From positions 1-46,703 of the forward strand of contig SVPI01000016.1 of NCBI GenBank assembly GCA_015065935.1: a stretch of 46,703 bases of DNA, in the 5' to 3' direction. This document shows, piece by piece, positions 41,041 to 46,703 of the stretch. Positions within the stretch are counted from its first letter, which is position 1. Every line of letters begins with the position of its first letter. The translations under genes and the position numbers were made by a program. A model generated the notes under the pieces. The model was not told the DNA's origin and did no database searches. It saw nothing but the letters and a program-made list of their open reading frames with translations. Origin of the DNA: Oscillospiraceae bacterium (GTDB lineage Bacteria > Bacillota > Clostridia > Oscillospirales > Acutalibacteraceae).

Positions 41041-41802
41041 ATGTATAATAAAGTGGTAATTTGCGGTGTAGACACCTCTAAACTGCCTGTTATGCGTGAG
41101 GAACAAAAGCAAAAGCTTTTAAAAAGTGCAAGACAGGGCTCAAAGCAGGCGAGGGAGGAACTAATAAACGGTAATTTAAGGCTTGTTTTAAGCGTTGTTC
41201 AGCGCTTTACCGCCAGGGGCGAAAACCTTGATGACCTTTTTCAGGTTGGCTGTATAGGGCTTATTAAAGCTATTGATAATTTTGATATAACACAAAATGT
41301 TCGTTTTTCTACCTATGCCGTTCCAATGATAATCGGGGAAATAAGGCGGTATTTAAGGGATAACAATGCAATTAGAGTAAGCCGCTCAATTAAGGATACA
41401 GCCTACCGCGCAATGCAGGTTAAGGAGGAGTTTGTAAATCGCCACCAAAGGGAGCCAAAGGTTAGCGAAATTGCCGAGGCAATGGGGGCAGAAATTTCCG
41501 ATGTGGTTATTGCCCTAGAAAGCATTAGTGAGCCTGTTTCCCTTTATGAGCCGGTGTTTTCAGGCTCAGGGGATACAATTTATGTCCTTGACCAAATTGG
41601 GGATAATAATGATGACAGCAACTGGCTGGGGGAAATCGCCTTTAAGGAATCTATTAAGGCGCTAAGTGATAGAGAAAAGAAAATACTCAGCCTGCGCTTT
41701 ATGCAGGGCAAAACCCAAATGGAGGTTTCAAACGAAATCGGTATCTCTCAGGCCCAGGTTTCCCGCCTTGAAAAAAGTGCCATTGAAAAAATTAAAAATT
41801 AA
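41041..41802 (+). CDS. sigG: RNA polymerase sporulation sigma factor SigG
   Basis: The 253-residue sigma-70 protein has the SigG-specific N-terminus NKVVICGVDTSKLPVM, known to contact the anti-sigma factor. Region 2 is GNLRLVLSVVQRF, DDLFQVGCIGLIKAID and FSTYAVPMIIGEIRR; region 3 is SRSIKDTAYRA; region 4 is ALSDREKKILSLRF with GISQAQVSRLEKSA. It directs late forespore gene expression. Length matches Bacillus and Clostridium SigG. GGAAGG lies 10 bases before the ATG. A hairpin terminator follows. The next genes, YlmC/YmxH-like and spoIVB, are also sporulation genes. Confidence 0.95.
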   Translation: MYNKVVICGVDTSKLPVMREEQKQKLLKSARQGSKQAREELINGNLRLVLSVVQRFTARGENLDDLFQVGCIGLIKAIDNFDITQNVRFSTYAVPMIIGEIRRYLRDNNAIRVSRSIKDTAYRAMQVKEEFVNRHQREPKVSEIAEAMGAEISDVVIALESISEPVSLYEPVFSGSGDTIYVLDQIGDNNDDSNWLGEIAFKESIKALSDREKKILSLRFMQGKTQMEVSNEIGISQAQVSRLEKSAIEKIKN

Positions 41803-41809
41803 ATAAAAC

Positions 41810-41855
41810 TCCCTCACATATATATTTAATAAAAATATATTGTGGGGGATTTTTT
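41810..41855 (+). terminator. Hairpin terminator of sigG that also carries the next gene's ribosome binding site
   Basis: CCCTCACA plus a TATAT stretch pairs with ATATATT and TGTGGGGG with one bulge, then TTTTTT. The GGGGGAT of the 3' arm is also the only Shine-Dalgarno for the ATG at 41856. Confidence 0.75.
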
Positions 41856-42137
41856 ATGATAAGCCGCATTGCAGATTTAAAAAACAAGCAACTGGTTTGT
41901 ATGAGTGACGGAACGGTGCTTGGCTACCTTGGTGATGTTGAGTTTGATGTTACAAACGGTAAAATTACATCCTTTATTATTTATGGAAGGCTGCGATTTT
42001 TCGGCCTGCTCGGTCGCGATGAGGATATAAGAATTCCATTTGAGGAAATTTCTGTAATAGGCAACGAAACCATTCTCGTTTCCTGCTCTTTTAAATTGCA
42101 GGAAAGAGGATTAAGCATTTTCGGCAGAAAATTTTAA
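41856..42137 (+). CDS. ylmC: YlmC/YmxH-family sporulation-associated PRC-barrel protein
   Basis: The 93-residue protein is one PRC-barrel: MISRIADLKNKQLVCMSDG, GYLGDVEFDV, GKITSFIIYG, IRIPFEEISVIGNETILV. YlmC/YmxH proteins of this length are conserved in spore formers and often follow sigG in Clostridia; the molecular role is unknown. Its ATG follows the T-run of the sigG terminator directly. The gap to spoIVB is 86 bp, so read-through may join them. Confidence 0.85.
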   Translation: MISRIADLKNKQLVCMSDGTVLGYLGDVEFDVTNGKITSFIIYGRLRFFGLLGRDEDIRIPFEEISVIGNETILVSCSFKLQERGLSIFGRKF

Positions 42138-42223
42138 TATTTTTTTTGCTTGCTTTTTCCTTGTTTTTTTTATGCCATTTTGTAAAAAGTAATTATTGTG
42201 GCAAGGAGAAGGGAAGTGAAAAA

Positions 42224-43471
42224 ATGAAAGGTCTTTGCAAATTTATAAAATCTATCGCGGTGGTTTGTAGTTTACTTTGTGCACTTGTTTTTTCCTTAAG
42301 CTTTTATGTGCACTTTACCGTTGCCGAAAATTATAAGGTTTATGAGGGTGAAAGCCTTGATTTCGGCACCAAGATTCCTGTAACGGCGGTTTATGATAAT
42401 GCCGAGTTTTCGGGTCTTAATACCGCTAAAAAAACAGGCAGCAGCTTTAATGTTAACCTAAAGCTGTTTGGAATTTTTCCTGTTTCAAGTGTTAAGGTAG
42501 ACATTGTGGACGATATGTATGTTGCCGTTTTGGGCACACCCTTCGGCATTCGTCTTTACACCGATGGCGTGTTGGTCGTTGAGGTTAGCGATGTTGATAC
42601 TGAAAAAGGAAATGTTTCCCCTGCAAAAATGGCAGGTATTGAAAAGGGAGATATAATTATAACCATTAACGGTAAAAAGGTGTTATCCAACGAGGATATC
42701 GCAAAAATAATTGAACAGTCAAACGGACAGCCTTTAACCGTTAAATTCAAACGGAATGATAGCTTTTTAACCACACAGCTTACTCCCCAAAAATCTGCCG
42801 AAGCCGATAAGTACAAGGCGGGAATTTGGGTGCGGGATTCCTCCGCAGGAATAGGAACCTTGACCTTTTATTCCCCCGGCTTTCAGGTTGTGGCAGGGCT
42901 TGGCCACGGCGTTTACGATTCCGATACAGGCGTTTTAATGCCTGCCGTGGGCGGTCAGCTGGTGGGCGCCGATATCTTTGCCATTGAAAAGGGCAAGGCA
43001 GGCTCTCCCGGAGAGCTTAAGGGCAGGTTTAATTCCTCCCTTATTGCCTCTTTAGAGTATAACTGCCAAATGGGAATTTATGGCACCATTTTAGGCTCAA
43101 TGAGGGTTGGCGATTTAATCCCTGTGGCGCTAAAGCAGGAAATTGTCGATGGCCCCGCAAAAATCATCTGCGCGGTAGATGGAAACGGACCTAAGGAATA
43201 TTCCTGCGAGATAAAGCGAAGATTTAAAACCGATAATGACGGCATCCAAAACATGATAATTAAAATTACCGATGACCGATTGCTTGATTTAACCGGTGGA
43301 ATTGTGCAGGGAATGTCGGGCAGCCCCATTATCCAAAACGGCAAACTTATCGGTGCCATAACCCACGTGCTTATTGATGACCCAACAAAGGGCTTCGGCA
43401 TTTTTGCAGAAAGTATGCTGGAAACGGCACAAAGCGTGGCCGATGAAAAAGCGTTAAATGAAGCATCGTAA
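42224..43471 (+). CDS. spoIVB: SpoIVB serine peptidase (S55)
   Basis: The 415-residue protein has an N-terminal membrane anchor (SIAVVCSLLCALVFSLSFYV), a PDZ domain with GIRLYTDGVLVVEVSDV and GIEKGDIIITINGKKV, and the S55 peptidase domain. The catalytic residues are H228 in GLGHGVYD, an Asp near 350 in ITDDRLLDL, and S365 in IVQGMSGSPI. SpoIVB crosses the inner forespore membrane and cuts SpoIVFA to activate pro-sigma-K processing. I chose the ATG at 42224 because AAGGAGAAGGGAAG lies just before it; the longer frame from 42146 is not supported by a site. A diverged duplicate of its last 50 residues lies at 45246-45404. Confidence 0.93.
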   Translation: MKGLCKFIKSIAVVCSLLCALVFSLSFYVHFTVAENYKVYEGESLDFGTKIPVTAVYDNAEFSGLNTAKKTGSSFNVNLKLFGIFPVSSVKVDIVDDMYVAVLGTPFGIRLYTDGVLVVEVSDVDTEKGNVSPAKMAGIEKGDIIITINGKKVLSNEDIAKIIEQSNGQPLTVKFKRNDSFLTTQLTPQKSAEADKYKAGIWVRDSSAGIGTLTFYSPGFQVVAGLGHGVYDSDTGVLMPAVGGQLVGADIFAIEKGKAGSPGELKGRFNSSLIASLEYNCQMGIYGTILGSMRVGDLIPVALKQEIVDGPAKIICAVDGNGPKEYSCEIKRRFKTDNDGIQNMIIKITDDRLLDLTGGIVQGMSGSPIIQNGKLIGAITHVLIDDPTKGFGIFAESMLETAQSVADEKALNEAS

Positions 43472-43477
43472 ACAACC

Positions 43478-43515
43478 AAAAACAGCAGGTCTTCCGACTT
43501 GCTGTTTTTTCTTTT
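43478..43515 (+). terminator. Rho-independent terminator after spoIVB
   Basis: ACAGCAGGTC/GACTTGCTGT arms (one G-U pair) are followed by TTTTTTCTTTT. Confidence 0.85.
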
Positions 43516-43566
43516 AATACAATATTCAATTTAAAGATTTAATCGTTCACAAATAATTGAATATGC

Positions 43567-43929
43567 CTATCGCTGAACTCTACCGGAGCTGTCACCGCCA
43601 ACAAGTGCCAAAATATCGCTTGGTTTTGAAAGGTTGACATCAAGTTCAATTGTTTGCTTAAGGCAAGATGCAGCCGCGGCGTATTCAATAATTTGTTGTG
43701 CATCAAAACCGCTGTGTAGGGCATAAATTAAACCTGCACCAAACGAATCGCCACCGCCCACGCGGTCGCCGACAACAATACGGCACTCACCACGCTCGGT
43801 AAAATGCACTTCTGTATACTTATGCTTATGCAAGGGTGAATTGCCAATTTTAGTCTCGAGGAATCCGTCATATATGAAGGCTTCAATTTTTCTATCTCTT
43901 ACATTTATATAAAACTCTTTTGCGCTCAT
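43567..43929 (-). pseudogene. Chimeric remnant: AraC-regulator cupin start fused in frame to the end of a KDG-type sugar kinase
   Basis: The 120-residue frame is two halves. Residues 1-54 (GNSPLHKHKYTEVHFTERG, CRIVVGD) are the sugar-sensing cupin start of an AraC-type regulator. From about residue 55, DRVGGGDSFGAGLIYAL to the terminal GGDSSGRVQR is the C-terminal part of a PfkB-family 2-keto-3-deoxygluconate kinase, with the catalytic Asp in GGGDSFGAG. Neither half is complete: the HTH is missing from one and the sugar-binding region from the other. A GGAAAGG ribosome binding site remains ahead of the ATG. The simplest explanation is deletion between two neighbouring genes that joined them in frame. 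It may still be translated. Confidence 0.75.
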
Positions 43930-43981
43930 ACGAACCTTTCCAAAACAGACATTATAAACTCACAATTGTCCTTCCCGTGAA

Positions 43982-44010
43982 TTGACTTATGTGACATACT
44001 TTGATACAAT
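43982..44010 (+). promoter_or_regulatory. Promoter of the sialidase-like gene
   Basis: TTGACT (43982-43987) and TACAAT (44005-44010) are separated by 17 bp. Confidence 0.6.
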
Positions 44011-44066
44011 CGTTATACTCAATAAAATCTTGAAAATCAATAAAAATTACATTGAGAGGCTAAAAA

Positions 44067-45149
44067 ATGAAAATCAATTTTATTGGCGGCTTAAAAACCG
44101 TTATGTCGAACCGCGATAGCATACATAATTATTTTGGCTGGCCGACATCCGCAAGGCTGAAAAACGGAAAAATTGCCGTTGGTGCATCCGGATTCCGACT
44201 TGGGCACGTATGTCCTTTTGGGAAAAGTATAATTTCATACAGTGACGACGATGGAGAAACCTACACTGCTCCTGCCGCCGTGATTGACACCGTGCTTGAC
44301 GACCGCGATGCGGGACTGTGTCCATTCGGTGACAACGGACTTATTTTTACCTCTTTCAATAATACCGTTGAATTCCAAAGAAAAACCAATCAAAAGTGCG
44401 CCAACTCCACCAAAAAGGCTTATATCGACGCATATCTTGACAACATAACAAAAGAAGCCGAACAAAAGGCTCTCGGCAACACCTACCGTATCAGCAACGA
44501 TCACGGAGTAAGCTTCGGTCCCCTCCTCAAAAGTCCGATCTCCTCCCCACACGGTCCGATAGAGTTAAAGAGTGGCAATGTTTTGTGGGTAGGAGCATCC
44601 TATAAAAACGGGAATGACATCATGGCTTATGAGCTTGATCCCACGGACGGGAAAATGGAATACATAGGAGAGATCGATACAAGCAGCATCAAGGCGCTCG
44701 GAAGGATTCCCTGTGAGCCTTACGCCATCGAGCTTGACAATGGAATAATCCTCTGTCATATCCGTGCCGATCGCTACGACGAAAGCAGTGCCTTTACGCT
44801 ATATCAATCCGAATCAAGCGACGGAGGGAAAACGTGGTCCGAACCAATCCAGATCCTTGAGGACAGAGGCGGTGCTCCTTCTCATGTTCTAAAGCATTCC
44901 TCGGGCGTTTTGATTGCAACCTACGGATACCGAGATCTCCCTTACGGGATCAAGGTTATGTTCAGCTACGACGGCGGAAAAAGCTGGAGTGAAGGAAAAT
45001 ACATATACAGCAACGATATCTCGGGAGATTTAGGATATCCGTCTACAGTCGAGCTTAGGGACGGAAGCTTGCTCACCGTATTTTACGCACATATTGATCA
45101 TGACGGAGAGGCGGTCATACTCGCTCAAAAATGGCGTCTTGAAAAATGA
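44067..45149 (+). CDS. Sialidase-like (Asp-box) beta-propeller glycosidase
   Basis: The 360-residue protein has no signal peptide and is a predicted six-bladed propeller with Asp-box motifs: SYSDDDGETY, SNDHGVSFG, SSDGGKTWSE and SYDGGKSWSE. The spacing and blades with ARLKNGKIAVGASG and AIELDNGIILCH match the exo-alpha-sialidase/BNR superfamily. The usual N-terminal F/Y-R-I-P motif with the first sialate-binding Arg is absent (FGWPTSARL instead), so it may act on another acid sugar or be a distant relative. GAGAGG precedes the ATG. The gene uses more C-ending codons (GAC, ATC, CTC) than spoIVB, which suggests a separate origin. A truncated frame overlaps its stop by ATGA. Confidence 0.75.
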   Translation: MKINFIGGLKTVMSNRDSIHNYFGWPTSARLKNGKIAVGASGFRLGHVCPFGKSIISYSDDDGETYTAPAAVIDTVLDDRDAGLCPFGDNGLIFTSFNNTVEFQRKTNQKCANSTKKAYIDAYLDNITKEAEQKALGNTYRISNDHGVSFGPLLKSPISSPHGPIELKSGNVLWVGASYKNGNDIMAYELDPTDGKMEYIGEIDTSSIKALGRIPCEPYAIELDNGIILCHIRADRYDESSAFTLYQSESSDGGKTWSEPIQILEDRGGAPSHVLKHSSGVLIATYGYRDLPYGIKVMFSYDGGKSWSEGKYIYSNDISGDLGYPSTVELRDGSLLTVFYAHIDHDGEAVILAQKWRLEK

Positions 45150-45256
45150 ATACCGAAAACAGCGCACCGAAGCTGACCGTGCCCGACGGAGTCTTGCGAA
45201 ACAAGCTTTTATCAACAAATGTGTTGTCCCTACTTGAACACACTCGTGAGCGGTAG
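45146..45256 (+). pseudogene. Truncated ORF overlapping the sialidase-like stop codon
   Basis: The frame starts at ATG 45146 in an ATGA overlap with the sialidase stop, the sign of translational coupling, and reads MNTENSAPKLTVPDGVLRNK before stopping after 36 residues. The stop arises where the sequence switches into spoIVB-like DNA (about 45246). I read it as the beginning of a third island gene cut at that junction. The product is unknown. Confidence 0.6.
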
Positions 45257-45404
45257 TCCCACTATCCAAAAAGGAAAATTAATTGGCACCGTAACCCACG
45301 TTTTAGTTGATAACCCAACAAAAGGCTACGCAATATTCGCGGAAAATATGTTAGAGACTGCTCAAAGCGTGGCTGATAATAATGAACTAAAAGAGGTCTC
45401 ATAA
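45246..45404 (+). pseudogene. Diverged duplicate of the 3' end of spoIVB
   Basis: The 3' frame contains SGSPTIQKGKLIGTVTHVLV, then DNPTKGYAIFAENMLETAQS, ending ELKEVS. It matches the last 50 residues of the intact SpoIVB at about three in four positions, starting exactly at the catalytic SGSP. The match is also visible at DNA level, but with many third-position changes, so it is not a recent tandem copy. There is no start codon or ribosome binding site of its own. A long hairpin follows immediately. It is best seen as the right boundary of a foreign segment placed at the spoIVB 3' end. Confidence 0.85.
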
Positions 45405-45452
45405 TTGACAGCGTCACACCTTTCTTTGAAGAATTGTGTGACGCTGTCAATA
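45404..45452 (+). terminator. Long hairpin (terminator-like) after the spoIVB fragment
   Basis: ATTGACAGCGTCACA pairs perfectly with TGTGACGCTGTCAAT, a 15-bp stem, then a TATTGTATT stretch. It is unusually long for a terminator here and the T-run is weak. Confidence 0.6.
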
Positions 45453-45486
45453 TTGTATTCGGTCTGTTTTGTGTTGCAAAAGGTTC

Positions 45487-45515
45487 TTGTTAATTGCTGT
45501 CCAAAAATATATAAT
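45487..45515 (+). promoter_or_regulatory. Promoter of the kinase-regulator fusion gene
   Basis: TTGTTA (45487-45492) and TATAAT (45510-45515) are separated by 17 bp. GGGAGG precedes the ATG at 45534. Confidence 0.6.
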
Positions 45516-45533
45516 TAATACGGGAGGTTAATT

Positions 45534-46703
45534 ATGAAGATATTGAATTTTGGTTCCTGTAACATTGATTATGTATATTCTTTAGCACACATCGCAAGAG
45601 CAGGGGAGACTTTGCACGCTAGCGGGTTTAATATTTTCCCGGGAGGAAAAGGTCTTAATCAGTCAATAGCGCTTGCACGCTCGGGGAGTTTTGTCTATCA
45701 CGCGGGATGTGTTGGAGTTGACGGCACATTGCTTACGGATATATTAAAAGATAACGGTGTTGATATATCATACATAAAAAAAGTTCGTGAAAAGAATGGC
45801 CACGCTGTTATTCAAGTGGCTGCGGATGGGGAAAACTCAATTTTTATTAACTCCGGCTCGAATACGATGATAACTAAGACAGATGTTGACAATACACTTT
45901 CACATTTTGAAAAGAATGATATCATCCTTTTGCAAAATGAAATTAGCAATCTTGAGTATATTGTTAACAGGGCGTATGAAAAAGAAATGTGCATTGTTTT
46001 AAACCCGTCACCGATAAATGAGACTATATTCAAGCTCAATTTTAATATGTTGTCTTATATTATGATCAATGAAGTGGAGGCTAAAGAAATTTCGGGATTT
46101 GATGACATTGAGGAGAGCCTTGAATTCTTTAAGACAAACTATCCTGCGCTTCGTGTAGTTATCACACTTGGCAAAAACGGTTGTGTTTATCAGGGGAAAA
46201 ACGAAATAATTTATCATCCTATTTATGAAGTGCCTGTAGTTGATACTACTGCCGCCGGTGATACATTTACAGGTTATTTTGTGTCATCTGTATCAAGAGG
46301 AGATAGTATTGCGAATGCACTAAAAAGAGCTTCGTGTGCCTCTGCTATAACAGTGTCAAGGCCCGGTGCGGCTACTTCAATTCCTGTTGCTGCAGAGGTT
46401 GATAAGCTTATAGATTCTATGAATGTTAGGAAAATCGACTTTGATTCTAAGCGGCTTATGAGGCGAGTGGAGAAATGTATCACGGATAATATTTCGTCCG
46501 TGACCTTATCGGATATTTCTGATGAACTTGGATATTCAACAGTTTATACGGGAAGTCTTATAAAAAAGCTAACAGGGTTTAGCTTTAAAGAGTATCTGCA
46601 CAAAAAGCGCGTTGCTTTTGCTGCCGAGCAATTGAGAGATACAAATGCACCGATTAGCGAAATAATACAAAAATGCGGATATCGAAACGAATACTATTTC
46701 CGA
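45534..46703 (+). CDS. Ribokinase-family (PfkB) kinase fused to an AraC-type DNA-binding domain (cut by window edge)
   Basis: The frame is open for 390 codons to the end of the window. Residues 1-290 are a complete PfkB sugar kinase: an FGSCNIDYVYS start, sugar- and ATP-site GGKGLNQSIALARSG, NEVEAKEI, TLGKNG and the catalytic VDTTAAGDTFTGYF, all typical of ribokinase. After a short linker, residues from about 300 form an AraC-type HTH domain: RVEKCITDNISSVTLSDISD, LGYSTVYTGSLIKKLTGFSF, KEYLHKKRVAFAAEQL and ISEIIQKCGYRNEYYF, i.e. both helix-turn-helix units. The final helix is cut off. The product would phosphorylate a pentose and bind DNA, coupling substrate turnover to regulation. GGGAGG is a strong ribosome binding site. 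Confidence 0.88.
   Translation, partial: MKILNFGSCNIDYVYSLAHIARAGETLHASGFNIFPGGKGLNQSIALARSGSFVYHAGCVGVDGTLLTDILKDNGVDISYIKKVREKNGHAVIQVAADGENSIFINSGSNTMITKTDVDNTLSHFEKNDIILLQNEISNLEYIVNRAYEKEMCIVLNPSPINETIFKLNFNMLSYIMINEVEAKEISGFDDIEESLEFFKTNYPALRVVITLGKNGCVYQGKNEIIYHPIYEVPVVDTTAAGDTFTGYFVSSVSRGDSIANALKRASCASAITVSRPGAATSIPVAAEVDKLIDSMNVRKIDFDSKRLMRRVEKCITDNISSVTLSDISDELGYSTVYTGSLIKKLTGFSFKEYLHKKRVAFAAEQLRDTNAPISEIIQKCGYRNEYYFR

Noticed and set aside
42146-42223. 26-residue N-terminal extension of SpoIVB
   Set aside because: The strong AAGGAGAAGGGAAG site directly precedes the ATG at 42224, and the extension would add an unusual second hydrophobic segment.
45219-45404. Free-standing 61-residue gene
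   Set aside because: Its sequence from residue 10 onward is the C-terminus of SpoIVB, it has no ribosome binding site, and the first residues are the tail of other DNA. It was called a remnant instead.

Overview
The window looks like chromosome from a spore-forming, low-to-moderate GC Clostridia bacterium, probably a gut Oscillospirales/Lachnospirales-type anaerobe. The evidence is a sigma-G gene, a YlmC/YmxH gene and spoIVB; TTGACA/TATAAT promoters; strong GGAGG ribosome binding sites; U-tract terminators after most operons; a sortase-anchored giant adhesin; a D-lactate dehydrogenase; and a rubredoxin. Coding is mainly on the + strand. No rRNA, tRNA, CRISPR array or recognisable transposase was found.

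Layout. 1-2.1 kb is an AT-rich, partly decayed accessory stretch: one anchored protein of unknown function, gene scraps, and two copies of an 83-bp repeat that contains a terminator-like hairpin. 2.1-4.4 kb holds a P-loop kinase, a Cof-type HAD phosphatase and a multi-pass membrane protein. 4.5-11.4 kb is a cytoplasmic glycan-degradation cluster: a GH38 alpha-mannosidase, a GH78-like alpha-L-rhamnosidase and an unassigned (beta/alpha)-barrel-like enzyme. 11.4-12.4 kb is an SPFH/stomatin protein. 12.4-20.3 kb is a surface-adhesin region: a regulator with HTH motifs at both ends, preceded by three evenly spaced ATTCG-N6-CGAAT operators, then a small Cys-containing protein, then a 1982-residue vWA/isopeptide-domain protein with an IPKTG anchor. 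20.4-27.1 kb holds metabolic and envelope genes: an FMN-binding protein, a nitrilase-family amidase, D-LDH, a GHL10-like lipoprotein, a PRT-like protein, an amidohydrolase and an MgtC-like protein.

27.1-32.2 kb is on the minus strand: a 51-residue rubredoxin, a P2-type cation ATPase behind a yybP-ykoY (manganese) riboswitch with its own terminator, and an ABC exporter. 32.3-35.9 kb is a two-gene cell-wall module: a secreted SH3b-glucosaminidase ending in a type I dockerin, followed 8 bp later by a membrane-anchored protein with an N-terminal cohesin-like domain. This is the strongest candidate for an under-described system. 36.1-40.6 kb carries a solitary MazF toxin and a tepA-ftsK-MBL operon whose leader can fold over the ribosome binding site. 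40.7-43.5 kb is the sporulation block (sigG, ylmC/ymxH, spoIVB).

43.5-46.7 kb is a mosaic: a chimeric cupin/sugar-kinase remnant, a sialidase-like Asp-box protein, a truncated ORF, a diverged duplicate of the spoIVB 3' end, and an edge-truncated ribokinase fused to an AraC-type DNA-binding domain. It looks like a recombined sugar-utilisation island attached at the spoIVB 3' end.

All family calls come from reading motifs and domain order by eye. No database search was run.
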